From positions 1,240,001 through 1,304,000 of the forward strand of contig JAACJO010000008.1 of assembly GCA_013368445.1 (NCBI GenBank): a stretch of 64,000 bases of DNA. Direction: 5' to 3'. Source of the DNA: Leucocoprinus leucothites (lineage: Eukaryota; Basidiomycota; Agaricomycetes; Agaricales; Agaricaceae). The first letter of the stretch is position 1; each line of letters starts with the position of its first letter. Positions 45,241-57,536 of the stretch are shown piece by piece. The position numbers and the translations under genes are program-made. The notes under the pieces are model-generated. The model had not been told where the DNA came from. It saw nothing but the letters and a program-made list of their open reading frames with translations, and did not search any database.

Positions 45241-45710
45241 TAGTGTAGGTCTGTGCGTGAGGTCTGGGTCAAGATGCAGGTAGAACACAGCAGTTACAAT
45301 GATCGGCTTACGACATGGCTGTGGTCCGCTGCGTGTGTGTTTGCGTTTGCTGGGTCCGGGTCATTGTTGGACGTTAAACGTTGCGTAAGAGGTAATAGTA
45401 CAAGTCCAACTCTACCACGAGGCTTTGATAATGGTCGAGGGCGCGTGGAGTTTAGGCGCTTAAATCAAGTTGAATTAATGTTCGGTTTAGCATTCACATG
45501 AGGTCATCATGCGCATGCGTGATGCATTGATGTATCATAAAATGTCGTAACTAGATCTATCAAATACAAAGCGCATTTTGGTTACAACAGAGTCCAGGTT
45601 GAACAAAAAAACAGAGACGACAGAGAAAGATTCTACAAAAAAAAAATAAGAAGCATTGCGCCATAAAAACAATTGCCAAGACAATTCAGTAGATATAATG
45701 CAGTAAATAA

Positions 45711-48700
45711 TCACGGATCGGCATATGAAATCCTCCTCGACTCAACACTCTGCCCCGACATTGGCCTCCTATAAAGTCCTCCTCCCTCCCCACCCACCAT
45801 TCCATCCTGAGAGCCCACCTGCACCTGCCCAGACTCAGGCGCACCCCAAAACGCAATATCAATATATTCATTCGGTTCAAACTTTCCATACGACCCCTGA
45901 CTCCTCAACGACGAATTCGATCCCGCTCTATGCAGTCCCCTATCCGCCTGCAAGTAAACCTCTTGTCCACTCCCAACTCGCTGATTTGCTGCAGCTCGCG
46001 AAGGTAATGGCTGGAATAATGCAGGTCCAGGTGTCATACCCGCATTATCATAGTTATCATTATTCACCGGCCACCCATTCCGACCACCTTCACTCCCAGC
46101 TACACTTCCCGCACGACCACCAGCAATACTATCCACGTGCTTTATGACTTTGACTCTCGGGTTCTTTGCTTTTTCAAAGGGCAAAAGGGATTCGGCACTG
46201 GGATTGGGTAGACCTTGTGCCATGAATATCTTTGGTGTTGATCGAGGGATGGGTGAGACCGAGCGGGGAGGGAACGGTTGAGCTTGAGTGTCATCTTGAA
46301 CTCTGGTTGTCGATGTAGCTACGCTCGTACCGCCACCGTGGCGCGAGGGAGGTAAACTCCGAGATGAAGATTGCCTTGGGCTTAAAAAGTTCGCGTCATC
46401 CTGTGGCTGTTGGTGATGCCGGCGACCACGATCACTCTGTATAAGATAAGTCCAGTCAGAAAGGACTATCTCCTGGAAAACGAAATTAACCTACAGGTGT
46501 CTGAACAGCAATCCCAATGCCAGGACTCGTATCATTCCCACTAGTCCCACTTGGCGCTTCTCCAATCATCATCGATGGGCCCATCCCAGGTTGATACACT
46601 CTCTCCTTCCCCTTGCCTTTATCCCCCCTTGGCATCGGCGTGGGCGTATCTATCGCTCCTTCACCGCTCCCACTAGCACCACTGGCAAGCGATAACCCAC
46701 TTTTCTTCGTTCTCAAAGGCATAATCACCGGATACCCTCCTGGTCCGACGCCACCTGGGCCTGAAATACTACCAACCCCAGAATCTGGCCGGAGTAGAGT
46801 GCTATCCGCTGGTGGGTGACGAGGGAAAGCTTGTTGTGGCAGTCGTGATTGTGCTGATGTGGAACCGGGACGAGTGTTAGCAATATGATTATTCTGTGGT
46901 TGCCATTCAGGAGATTCAGGATCAGGATTAACAGCAACCATTCCACTCCTGGTCGACCTCGCAGATTTCATCGACCGTCGATCAGCATCCATAGGAACCG
47001 CAAATGGTCGTACGGGTGGTACAAGTGGCTGTTCTTGCCCTCCCGACCCACCACCACCTACTCGGATAGGAGTCGTTTCTCGACTCATCGGATTTTCCCT
47101 AATCACACTCAACTTCTTCGGTATCCCTCCTGCTTGCGATCGCGCGCTTTTCCCAGACACACTAGGCGGTTTACCTCCTCCAGCTGTACCCAAACTATTC
47201 AAACTCCCCATACTATTGTTTGCTTGTCCTCCCCTTGGGTACCCATGCCCACCTGTAGAGCCTGATCCCCCTACAGCACTCGCACCACCTGGCACGTTGA
47301 GTAAATCAAACTGGGAGGTGGATATATGTGTCGATCCTGAATCGACAGATGCTGCGCGGGGTCTGTGACCTGGTCCTCGACTCATGTGACTCCGTGGCGC
47401 AGGGGAAGGATAGGCGTAGTCTCTTGAACGAATGCCTGAGGCCATAGATGTAGCACCTGTGCTAACAGCTCGTGAATGCCTCTGCGAAGAAGGTCGTACA
47501 TTGACAGCAATCGGCGGTGGACCAGAAGCTTGTGTTCGTATTGAAGATGCGATGCCACTCATATTTGGGTTTACATGACCATAGGCACTACTAGCAGTAG
47601 CATGTCCATGACCAGAAGACGAACTAGGACCAGCTTCATCAGCAGGTGTAATAGGCGCGGATGTATCCCCTCCTTCTTCTTCATCCTCTTCCACTTCAGG
47701 ATCAATAAGAACCTTCTGCTTCGGTTTCTTCCTGAAACTGAGACTACGATACCACGACGCTGCCGTTTGTTTCGTTTTTGCGAGCGAGGGTCGACGGACT
47801 CTGAACTTGACTTTCTGTTGTTTAGCTGGAGATGTCGGGGAAGCTCCTTGAGGGCCTGTATTTGATGGGCCTATATGTCCATCATGCGAGGTGTGTTCAG
47901 GATGGATAGTCAACGGCAGTTGGTTCGGTGGCGTAGGACCGTGTAGGGCACTATATTCCACGCCTGTAACCCATTGTTCTTCAGGCGGCTGCCCGACACC
48001 AGGATGTTGTTCGATGACAGATTGTGACGGTATAGATACGGCGTATCGATCGACTAAAGGCGCAGGTGAAGGCCCGCGTTCTGGGTCAGAGCGCTTAGCC
48101 CGACGAACGGGTCGCCGAGTAGGTGAGTATCCCGTTCTCATGGGTACTATTTGAGCACCTTGGATGGGGTGAATGCCTTGAGGTGGAGTGACAATGGGTA
48201 GGGAGTTGAGTTCTCGGTAAGGCGATTCCCTTTCTTCTCCGTCCTCTCCTTCTTCAGGGCCTGGATCGGTCTGGGTTGGAACTTGAGAAGGTTCATTCCT
48301 CGGAGCTCGCCGTGCGGCGGTAGAAGCACCAGGTGGCCCCCCTCGCTGCTGTCTAGAGCCAGAACCTGAACCTGAACCAGCGCCTGAACGAGGACCAGAA
48401 CCAGGCCCAGCGACGGGATTCTCGGATGCGGCAGGCTGAACGTTGGCGTGAACAGCGGTAGCCTCAGCCTCAGCTCGCAATTGCATCCGTAGCACATTCT
48501 CTTCCTGTGCTTTCAGGATTCCCCTCTCAAATCCTTCTCTTCTTCCCTTCTCTCTAGCCACATCCACTATTCTCTCCTGCCTAATCTGCCAAGCTGCATC
48601 CTTGACCCTCCCAATCTCCCTCTCTGCCTCGTCTCTTGCATGCTTCTCTAGGTCCAACTCTCGCTGTAACCTCTCGACTTCCCGCGTCTTATGCTCCAGC

Positions 48701-49397
48701 TCGAACTGCGCTACACGCAAGTCTTGCGCTGTGCGTTCAGCTAATGATTCAGCTGTTTCGCGTAGGTTTGTGAGACGGGTAAAGGTGCTAAGAGTGTCAC
48801 GTTCGAGAGTAGCGCATTTGTGGGACTCGGTCTCAAGGAGGGTTACGGTGTTGTTTAAAGTACTATGGAGTTTAGATGTTTCGCGCTCAGCGGAGATGAT
48901 CATTCGTATTAGGTCGTGTTTTGAATAGGAAGATTGGGCAAGCTCTTGTTCGCGTGAGCGCCACCATGATTTAGAAGAGCTGTTGTTATTGTGGTTGTTG
49001 CTGTGGTTGTTATTACTGCCACTGGCGTGGCCATTGGCTTCGGCAGTGTGTGGATGGCCATTGCCATTACGATGACCATTGCTGCGGTGGTTGTGATTAT
49101 TTCTGGATCGTCGTTCTCTTTCTCTGGTTGGAGTAGATAGTGGTTGAGATTGTGAATTTGAATGTGATTGTGAGCGAGAACGAGAATGAGGAGAGTCAGA
49201 ATCCTCAGGTGCTCGGCGATGAATAGGTGAAGGCGCTGAAGAACCAGATGTCGGGGATAACAGCTCTGAGCGCGGTGAACGATTATCTCTATAACAAAGT
49301 CAATGATAATCATTGCGAAACAAAATAATCGTTAGCGCTTGAATAAACACAGAGAGTGGCGACACTAAACATACTCGGTATGTATGGAGACAGGCAT
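45711..49397 (-). CDS. large disordered protein with an N-terminal coiled coil, hypothetical
   Basis: Three exons (49397-49375, 49288-46495, 46436-45711; introns 86 and 58 nt) sum to 3543 nt and 1180 residues. The start MPVSIHTE splices into DNRSPRSELLSP. Residues 20-130 are rich in Ser, Arg, His and Asn (including HNHNHR-type and NNNHSNN stretches). A coiled coil covers about residues 135-290 (TLLETESHKCATLERD, VERLQRELDLEKHARDEAER, RKGRREGFERGI-type). The rest is Ser/Pro/Gly-rich disorder with a basic patch (KVKFRVRRPSLAKTK, SFRKKPKQKV) and repeated SRxMSRG-like segments. The tail includes EYIDIAFWGAPESGQ. I do not recognise the family; a cytoskeletal or polarity scaffold is a guess. Confidence 0.65.
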
Positions 49398-50287
49398 AAT
49401 CGGTCATAATCATCATGAGCGTTGAAGGCACACAAGGACGTCTAGAACAACAAGAAGTTCATTATCATCGGATCCGGGATAAGCAGGGACAAAACACGAG
49501 GCGTTTGCGGACCGCTGAGGTAGAATAAATAGCTCGAAGGCTCAACAACATGAACCAATCACGGCCATAAGCGAACCTTGCTTCCCTCGCCCCTTGTGGG
49601 AATTTGTGCCACGACGCGTGATAACGCGTTCACTCGGATCCCACGTGAGTGCTTTGTGATGTAATTTATCTGATAAATGGGCGGTCATGGCGGTGGTGGA
49701 AGTAGTACAAGGAAACGATATAGCCTCGTTGGATTATTAACAAGAATTTTAGCCTAGAAACAATACGTCGTAACCCATCCTGATCCTGTTCTAACAGCCT
49801 TCCAACACCAAGCCCTCCGATTTCCAGAAAGTGGCAGTGAGGTTCGAATACTTGATCGAATCGTTATTGCAACGAGCTGATTTCTTTCTCCATGTGGCGG
49901 CGAGCGGTCGTTGGGAGCGGTGGAGCTCAAATGGACCGGTGGTAAGCTGACGGGTGGAGGCAAGTGGGCTGCTCTCGAGTCTCAGCCTACACCGCCGCAT
50001 GTCGCAGCTGCGGACTATAGCCAACAATGGTTTTATCACAGTTCCCTTATCGACTGAATGAAAGTTGCTACGACTATACCAATAATTCTAAATTGGGTTA
50101 TTGAGCGAGAGCGCCTTGTGCAGATTTTGCCTCAGTACGTGCTCCCCGAGCCCGGGTCTGGAGAGCACCAGTGCGTTATATATAAGAGCCGTGTGTTCTA
50201 TCGTTGCTACTCAAATAAGTTATATGTTACAAAACATGCAATGACGTCCATAAAATGTAATAAAATGCCGTCTGTGCGCTGTTACAT
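49398..50287. other. intergenic, no gene seen
   Basis: Upstream flank of the 1180-residue gene and downstream flank of the small gene at 50.3 kb. Only overlapping, motif-free open frames are present. Confidence 0.4.
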
Positions 50288-50836
50288 TTAGAACATATGC
50301 ATAGAAGATAACGTAGCATCCTCCGGGAAATCAGGAATAGCCTTGAAATCCACCACATTCTCCTTCACGACATGAATACCAATATGGTCGCGAGCATTCG
50401 ACAACCCATCATCCGAAGAATCCACAATCATCACCGTTTCCGCCGGAGAGACCTGTGTGGCCCCACTGATCCCGTAAATGGAATTATACGTCGTCGCAGA
50501 AGAAAGTGGTGAATGAGAGTGGAGTAAATCAAATTTGCTACTCAGAGTAGGACAGATGCTCGGGTACGAGCAATCTGAGGACTCGCGTTGGGTTTCGAAT
50601 GAAGCGTTGAATTGAGGTGTAGGTGGTGGTTGGTAAAATGGGCTCGAGGATGGGATGAGTAGCACTTGTGAATCTTCTTCATCGTATTCAATTTCACAAG
50701 ACGCATGCAAGTTAAAGGGAGCGTGCCAATCCTCAAATGAGAACTTGAGGTTCGGGGAATTATCGGAAGCGTCGCTGCACAAGTCTGGCTCATCTTCCGA
50801 TGTCAAGTCCTCTGTGGAATAGTGTCTCATTGACAT
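50288..50836 (-). CDS. small acidic hypothetical protein
   Basis: An open frame of 182 residues starts at ATG 50836 (MSMRHYSTEDLTSEDEPD). It is acidic and Ser-rich, without membrane segments. It contains DDGLSNARDHIGIHVV and ends PEDATLSSMHMF. A pyrimidine-rich tract ending in CTAG at about 50878 could be an acceptor, so an upstream exon is possible. A good ATG (MPSVSLAISTANTSD) lies at 51002, but its donor does not match in phase. No family is recognised. Confidence 0.45.
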   Translation of the reverse strand: MSMRHYSTEDLTSEDEPDLCSDASDNSPNLKFSFEDWHAPFNLHASCEIEYDEEDSQVLLIPSSSPFYQPPPTPQFNASFETQRESSDCSYPSICPTLSSKFDLLHSHSPLSSATTYNSIYGISGATQVSPAETVMIVDSSDDGLSNARDHIGIHVVKENVVDFKAIPDFPEDATLSSMHMF

Positions 50837-51111
50837 GGGAGAGAATGGGCAGAGGGATGAAGTAGGTGAGGAGGGCTAGTTAATAGGCGTCGGTACGTTA
50901 GTGTGATATCAACATCCATTAATTGAGTAGGCTGACCTCAATAATGATCCCTGAGATATCGCTAGTGTTGGCGGTAGAAATAGCAAGGGAAACGGAAGGC
51001 ATCTTGTATGCAAGAGTGATCACCGACTGGGGTGGATAAGGGATTATAAGAAAGAGCAAAAAGCAAAGATGGTGGTAGTTCTCGATCCGGTCAAGAAGGA
51101 AATATAAAACG

Positions 51112-51585
51112 CTAATCTGCGCTACTATTAGAAGACGAAGGGTGTGATTGAATAGACGAAGAAGGCGGGTATTGATGAAGACCTCCAGAGAGTAGACTCT
51201 GGGTATTTATGCTCCAAATTCTACTCGAAACCAACTTAGCCGAGAAACATATTTGGATACTCCCCACTTGATCCAAACACATTAATACTTTGTGGAAAAG
51301 TGGATCCAGATCGAAACGGACCAAGCTCGGGTCAGGAACACCCGTACGGGGGGCGGCCGTGAACGTTTGAGGAGCAGAGGTGACATCAAGGGCGCTTCTG
51401 ACCATCAACTGGCTCCCTCCTGGTTCTCCATTCGGATGAGGCAAACAACACTGCACCTGAGTGTCATCAAAATTACACGTTTCAGCCCCAGGTCTGTGGA
51501 AATGTGACTCGTGCTGAGGAGAATGCACCCTAGCTCTGGGCTTGATATCACTCACCCGGATGCAGGGCTTGTGAATCGACATCAT
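51112..51585 (-). CDS. hypothetical open frame, doubtful
   Basis: The minus-strand frame from the ATG at 51585 to TAG 51112 is open for about 157 residues, but it contains GTGAGT and CACAG/CTCAG sequences that look like splice sites, so the real transcript may be spliced differently or absent. The translation shows no motif. Confidence 0.2.
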   Translation of the reverse strand: MMSIHKPCIRVSDIKPRARVHSPQHESHFHRPGAETCNFDDTQVQCCLPHPNGEPGGSQLMVRSALDVTSAPQTFTAAPRTGVPDPSLVRFDLDPLFHKVLMCLDQVGSIQICFSAKLVSSRIWSINTQSLLSGGLHQYPPSSSIQSHPSSSNSSAD

Positions 51586-51963
51586 GGGACCAGCAGCGCC
51601 TGGACAATGCGCCCAGTAGCATCTGATCACTTGTAGCGCAGACCCTCACAACGGACTTGAGCAGTAGCCGCGACGCCCAGCCTTTGTGATACCAAACTAT
51701 TCGTGGTTTGCTGCTCTTGATAAATTAATAGAACCCTCCTCAAGGCGGGTCAGAAGACGAAAATGGTGGCAATGTCTCCACCCCACACAAAGCTGCGCGT
51801 CCAGTAGTTATTCTGGGGAATTTGGATCAATCACATTTGTCTAATCCTCGACTGAGGTCACGGACGCAGTTTCGCCCTGGAGGACAACGACAACATCGAC
51901 GGCAGGACGTCAAAAAAAGAAAGGTCGCATTGGAAACCGGAAGTGGATTCGAGCTCGATATAA

Positions 51964-52643
51964 TTATTGGAAGAATTTATCGTATCTTGGAGGCGTCTTC
52001 CTAGGTCTCACTCGGGTGTAATTCTTCAAATTTCCGAATGAAATTTCGTCTCTCCCCTCTGCCATCCTCACGACCTCCCTCAAGGGCCCTAACGCCTCCT
52101 GTTCAAATGTGCTCAAGAGCTGTTTTCTCTCCTGCTTGGCTATCTTCCCAGGCTTTGTAGGCTGCGGTGGTTGATACTGTGGTGAATTGGGTGGAAGTTG
52201 TCCATTCCAGGTTAATCCCTTATTCTTGCTTTCGTAGTGACGACGGCGCTGAACGTAGATGAAATGGCCAAGGAATTTCGTAATTTGATGAGGAAGTCCA
52301 CGGGTATGAGACGAGTTGTACAGCAAAGAGAGTGTATTGTCCACTAAAAGCCCGTCATGTAGTCAGTATCAGGTTTTGACATCGGGTAAATAACAAACGC
52401 ACTCCGTTTATTCCAAATATCCAACCAAGCCTTTTTCTTTTCTGTCTTCTCGCCGTCCTTTGCGGACTTATTTTGGGCGTGCATATATATCAGACCAGCG
52501 CGCCGGAATGTAGTCCTATATAGATTCCGTAGAGCGACGGATTGGGCATTACGATGCAGCACGGACGCTGAACATGCCCGTCTAAAGAGTCGGTAGAAAC
52601 TACGAAAGTCAGTGGGAAGACCCTTGAGAACCGGTGTTGTCAT
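51964..52643 (-). CDS. small basic conserved-type protein with an LYR-like N-terminus
   Basis: Two exons (52643-52403 and 52343-51964; 59-nt intron) give 206 residues, with the Met of RMDNTLS split across the junction. The N-terminal 75 residues (FYRLFRRACSASVL, then ALRNLYRTTFRRAGLIYM) are helical and basic and carry LYR-type tripeptides, which recall small mitochondrial LYR-family or DUF1763-like proteins. The C-terminal half includes GLPHQITKFLGHFIYVQRRR, ERKQLLSTFEQEALGPLREV and a basic end (RVRPRKTPPRYDKFFQ). A mitochondrial location is possible because the N-terminus is Arg-rich and free of acidic residues apart from one Asp. This assignment is tentative. Confidence 0.5.
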
Positions 52644-54227
52644 TGAGAGAGATGTAAGCGCCGGAAACGAGTCCTGTCGGGTAACGGTTCGGACGCCCTG
52701 CCAAAAGGCCCAGAGGGTAGAAGATAGAGCTCCAAAGGTATGTTGTTTCCACGCCCTATCAAAGGAAAATGGTATTTCCCACCTTGGCTCTGGGCGCCAA
52801 CTTCATATTCCCCCCAGCAGTTTTGGTTCTTTGCATTTCCATACACTTGACCCAAAACGCTGGTAACCAGCTCCAGATCTTCATTTCTTCGCTTAGAATA
52901 TGATCTTCAAAAAGGCACCATGAGAAAACATATGAAGCACGAAGTGTTTCTTCGTCATCCCATCATCACCCATACCATCAAATCCATCACATTGTTATCA
53001 TATTTATTTCACAGCCACCGCTGCACCGAAGTGTAGGAACAATTTATTGAAACGGTGTCTGAGCGATCACATGCAGCTGAACTTGGAAATGGTTTAGATG
53101 GCCCTGGGTTTTGAAAGTCGTCCAGAAGCGAGCACACACCCTCGGCAAAGCCTGGAGAAACTCTGAACGGTCTCATAATGCCTTGAGCCCGCGGAACCAA
53201 CTCGATACTTTCGCTAGTGCTCTTGCTCAAAAAATGCATATCTGCACAAACTGAGTTCGTATTTCTCGAAGTTGTTTCACGACTCTGTATTTGTGTTGTC
53301 ACGAAATTCCTGGTGTTTCAATGCCCTGCTACAGGCAATAAGACTGACCTTTCCACGCAACGCGTTACGGAAGCGCCGTCATGAAGGGGTTCATATCTTC
53401 GAGACCGTCGTTAACAGCAATCGTAGAGTTAGCTCAGGTTCGGCCTCGCCAGAGTTCCTTGGCTGATTTGTCACCATCATCGTGGGCATAATGACACAAG
53501 GCGTCGGTCCAGTTGACGACACTTTGATACTATCTATCGTAAAGATCATTCTTATCAATAATAGTTCTTCCAGGTATACTGATGAATCTTCGTTGATAGT
53601 GGAAACAGCAGTGCTTAGGACCAGTCCAGATGGGCAGTGTTCACTGTTGCGGTTGCGCCGACAGAAGAGCGGACCAGCATTACTTCGGGGAGCGGGTCTT
53701 ACTACCCGTCGGCCCCTCGTCTTGTCACCGGTCAATGTGTGGCGTGTGCCTGTGCAACATCGATCCCACCATTTCGCGCGACGAGCAAATGATCAACTTT
53801 CGGTATCCACGGCCTCTTGACCAATCCATTGCCTACTTTAGACACCCCCTCTCCGACAATAGAAAAATATATAGCGGACAATCACACCATCAACAACCCT
53901 TAAATCCTCGCCCAAAAGATCCACTGCGCCATTCCACGACACACAAGCAGTTCCCTGGATATCCAGTTATTGATAAAGACAATGGACCAGCGCCACCGTG
54001 GCATGGAAAGTCCATGCCCACAATCCCTGATTCTTCATTAATGTCGATGCGCATTGTCGTGTCCGGTGTTGTTATTCCACGTCCAAGGTATCCTTTTAAC
54101 GAAGGTTGAAATAACGATGCTCATCGTTTCGTCCCTTTCCTCGTCGCTCTCACTTTCCAGCCCTTCAAACCCTCTCCCTTACACCACGCAACCAGAAAAG
54201 TGCATTTCTAGCACACGTATCATCACA
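52644..54227. other. intergenic, no gene seen
   Basis: Divergent region between the LYR-like gene (minus) and the acidic Ser/Pro-rich gene (plus). Open frames between 53009 and 54109 overlap on opposite strands and carry no motif. Confidence 0.4.
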
Positions 54228-55762
54228 ATGGATTTGGACCTTGGTTGTACGTTCAGTACACAACGATTCAACCCCATGTTGAAGCGTCAGGTAAGCTCTA
54301 CCCGCTCTTCATTCTGTGTGGCGAACTCAACCCCCCTATATAGCGATCATCAATCTCGGCTGCTGGTCAAACAGCCACCTCGACAATTCGTTCATGCCAC
54401 TCATTTGTTTCCCCTCGGCCGTCAGTGTTGACTATCAAAGAGCCTCCTAGCGACGAGCACCGGCTTTCACGCGTCCTATCCTCCGTATCCTCGAATCGAT
54501 CGGCTTCTCGCTGGTGCGAAGGGCACTCCACCGGTGTTTCAACTTTGACAAATACAGAGTTTTCTCAAGGTCTTCTTTCGCGTAGTACAAGTGCGACGTC
54601 CTTCAACTTGAGTGTAGGCGAATGCCCAACGTCGGTAGAGGATAAGAATGGTAGTGACGGCCTGGGCTTGGATCAGCCGTTGTTAGAGAGCTTGGTGAGT
54701 GCGGTACAAGTTGACGCACACATCCCACCTCCTGCTTCGGTAGAAAGTCATTATTCGGAGGCGAGTGGAGGAGACGACGGTAGAGACGATATTCGAGGGC
54801 GGGTCCGCTTGGTATCGTCTTTATCTCGGGTGGTTGCTGCCAACCAGGTACAGGTTCCCGCACTGACGACCAAGCAACGCTGTGCCAGTGAACCTCTGCC
54901 TTTATCCCACCGTTTCCACCAGGTCCACCCGGAATACGACTCTGACTACGACGAAGATACGGACTCTGCTGAGTCTATCCTTAGCTCGTCTTCCGGGTTT
55001 GCAGGAGACGAAACAGATGATGATGTTTGTATCGATTTTCGCGACGCGAGCGTCCCAACTAGGTCCACCCCCAGTCCAACCTTGCCTCGCCCTCATTCCA
55101 CTCTTTTGATATCCACTCCACCTCCCGCATCGCCTCTTCCAACAGCCTCTTCTTCCTTCCAAGCCAGGTCTCCCAAACCGATCGCGCGGGTCACGGTCCT
55201 TTCCGATATCTATGAGGAAGAGTTAACAACGGCTGAATCCTCCCCGAGGCGGCAAGTACCCTCCAGCTCGAGCTCAGTCCCAGAATCATTACTACCAGAA
55301 AGCCCGCCACCACTCCTCGAGGAGATCCCAGTGGCATCTCCAGTGACTTCCATGGTGGACGGACGTGCCTGGTGGCAAATTTTTCCTAGACATCGACGTG
55401 GAGGCTCGGGCAACAATCATTCCGAGCACTGCGACAGCATTATCGAAAAGATAGAGGCCGAGGCTAGAGCAGAAAACAGGACACCGCAAACACCGCAAAC
55501 ACATGGGCATCACAATATCGCATCCGCTCCCATCAAGGCTGGCCCTGAACCAAACAAGGAGTGGAAGTTACCTCTAGCTCCCTTACCACCTGTCCCAGGA
55601 TGTATTCCGCGAAGCGCTGGTCGGCGTTTACGCTCAAGGACGAGGTCTGGCGCACGGAAAGTTCTTTCGGTCGTTCTTCCTTGCATTCCTGTATCTGAAG
55701 GGGGCAAGAGCGAAGCGAGGCGAGGTATAGTAGCGGAATGCGACAGGAGGGCTCAAGGGTGA
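54228..55762 (+). CDS. acidic Ser/Pro-rich disordered protein, hypothetical
   Basis: Two exons (54228-54290 and 54344-55762; 53-nt intron) give 493 residues from MDLDLGCTFSTQRFN. The protein is almost entirely disordered: Ser-rich throughout, with acidic clusters (EYDSDYDEDTDSAESI, GDETDDDVCIDF), Pro-rich stretches and a basic Arg-rich end (SAGRRLRSRTRSGARKV). A short ordered motif may be GRAWWQIFPRHRRGG. The start was chosen because the ATG has good context and the intron closes in phase, while the second exon on its own would begin without ATG. No family is recognised. A regulatory or cortical protein is only a guess. Confidence 0.6.
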
Positions 55763-56071
55763 CAGGGGTCACGATAACTGCGGGTGACGCGACAAAGCAG
55801 AGGAGAGAGGAGGGGAGAAAGAGTGTAGTGAAAAAGAAATCAAGTGGGAAGTTGCTTGAAGTGAGAGTTGACCGGCAAGTGAGTCGCGTTGTGGATTATT
55901 ATTCTTCCTAATCAATTTTTGGACTACAATTGGATTGCCGGGACTTGGTTACCAGCCTATAATTATTGAGCTTAATTTAATTTTAAACCATCGAGTATAA
56001 TAATCATAGCTACTCACACACATAATTAGTTGGTTTCTTTAGTATAATACAGATCCAAACCGTCTCGATCA

Positions 56072-57536
56072 TTATAGTCGTGACAGAGTATTCGTGGTAA
56101 GACCATCTTGTGATCCACCAACGTACATTCGTGAGTGCGTTTCAATAAGCGGAAGAACATGATGTATCTCTAATAGTGTCATTTTCATATGCGCACGCTG
56201 GATAGACATCAATTATTTGCTATTATCTCCAGAACGTTTGACTCACAAGAGCGAATCCAACACCGCGATATATCGAGCCCCATATTTCCTTAAATTCGGG
56301 GTGGGTCTTATCCACAGGACGCTGAAGTGTTGGATCTTTGGTCTTGCATAGATGCTCCAAGGTTGCCTTCTTGATGAACTACGAGGCGAGTATAAGGTCA
56401 GAGGGAGTAAAAGTAAAATCAAGCACACGCACATTCTTGTTCGCTCGTTCTACTTCAGTCTCTTCGGCATCTTGCCCTTGTCCGCTAACGTCTCCCTTGG
56501 ACGTCTTCTTAGAAAGAGGGCGGGGCCAAAAACATCCTCTTTCTCCTTCCCTTTTCCTTTCACCTTGCCGGGTAGGTGGGGTACTTTAAAGACCTTGTCA
56601 TCGGTCAGGGCTTTAGACTGGTCTTTGTTGCCAGTGGCCAGCTTCTGCTTTTTGACAGAAACAACTTCCTCAGAGCCTAGGCGGAGGGCGAGGGCACTGC
56701 TACTTGAGCTAGCAGTCCGTTTGAGAACACCCGCACCCGTGCTCTTTGTCCGACTGAGAGCGGCGGGCGGGCGTCGTGGGGTTGGATCATCTGGCCTCGG
56801 GACACGGCTTTTAATTGGCCTCAGGGGCGGGTGAGGTGCTGTTCGAGCGACTTGTAGTTTGATTGAACGAGTATTGGGCGAGGTCACTTGACCGAAGACA
56901 ATAATGTGGGTCGTATCCGGGCCATCTATCTTGCAACTCAGAGACGAGGAGTTTAGAACACTGAGATTTTATACTGACCTGCATCTCCCAAAGCAATCTT
57001 TACACCAAGCTCTGACCTTGTACCTTGGGGTAGATGCGTGTCTTGAAGCTGGGACGTCGATGCAGGTGGATATGGTAGCAAGCAAAAAATGTTTTCAAAA
57101 TAAATCTTGGATAAGGTCGCCCGAGGATGTATGTCCCTATGTAGCTTCTGTCAGGACGGAGAATCAATTTCGAAAAGCAGACGTACATTTCGACATTCCC
57201 GCTCTCGTCTAACCACACATCACTCAACTTGACGGTCCCAAGAAACCGCAAACTTTGCCTTCCACGCATACTCTCGAGGGCCAATGCAAGCGGATTTTCG
57301 AGAAGGTGATGTTTCATCGGAGATTCCAACCGAGCGCTAAATGTGAGCCCATCGAGAAGCAGATAAGAGTCTGGTAATGACAGAGCTCCTCGGTAAAGGA
57401 GTCGATAGTTGGCTGTGACAGATGAGCTGGAAGGTGTCCGACAAGTCTGATCTTGAGATAGGCTTTTTGGAGTCGTTGAACATGTTTTGGTTGTTTTGCG
57501 TGGTGTTAAAGCCGTAGTCGACGTTGCTGGGACCAT
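56072..57536 (-). CDS. Sld7 C-terminal-domain-like protein
   Basis: A six-exon model (57536-57187, 57136-57024, 56925-56564, 56507-56433, 56378-56247, 56197-56072) sums to 1158 nt and 385 residues. The N-terminal part reads NYRLLYRGALSLPDSYLLLD, ALESMRGRQSLRFLGTVKL and DIHPRATLSKIYFENIF. The middle is Lys/Ser-rich and disordered. The C-terminal domain is helical: FIKKATLEHLCKTKD, THPEFKEIWGSIYRGVGFAL, then RAHMKMTLLEIHHVLP and ETHSRMYVGG. From memory, this resembles the Sld7 C-terminal fold of yeast Sld7, a partner of Sld3 in replication initiation. The second intron as drawn is 99 nt, and the start could lie in an unseen upstream exon. Domain identity is moderate. Confidence 0.55.

Noticed and set aside
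50938..51002. Upstream exon MPSVSLAISTANTSD for the gene at 50.3 kb
   Set aside because: The donor GTCAGC gives phase 2, while the only acceptor needs phase 0, so joining breaks the frame.
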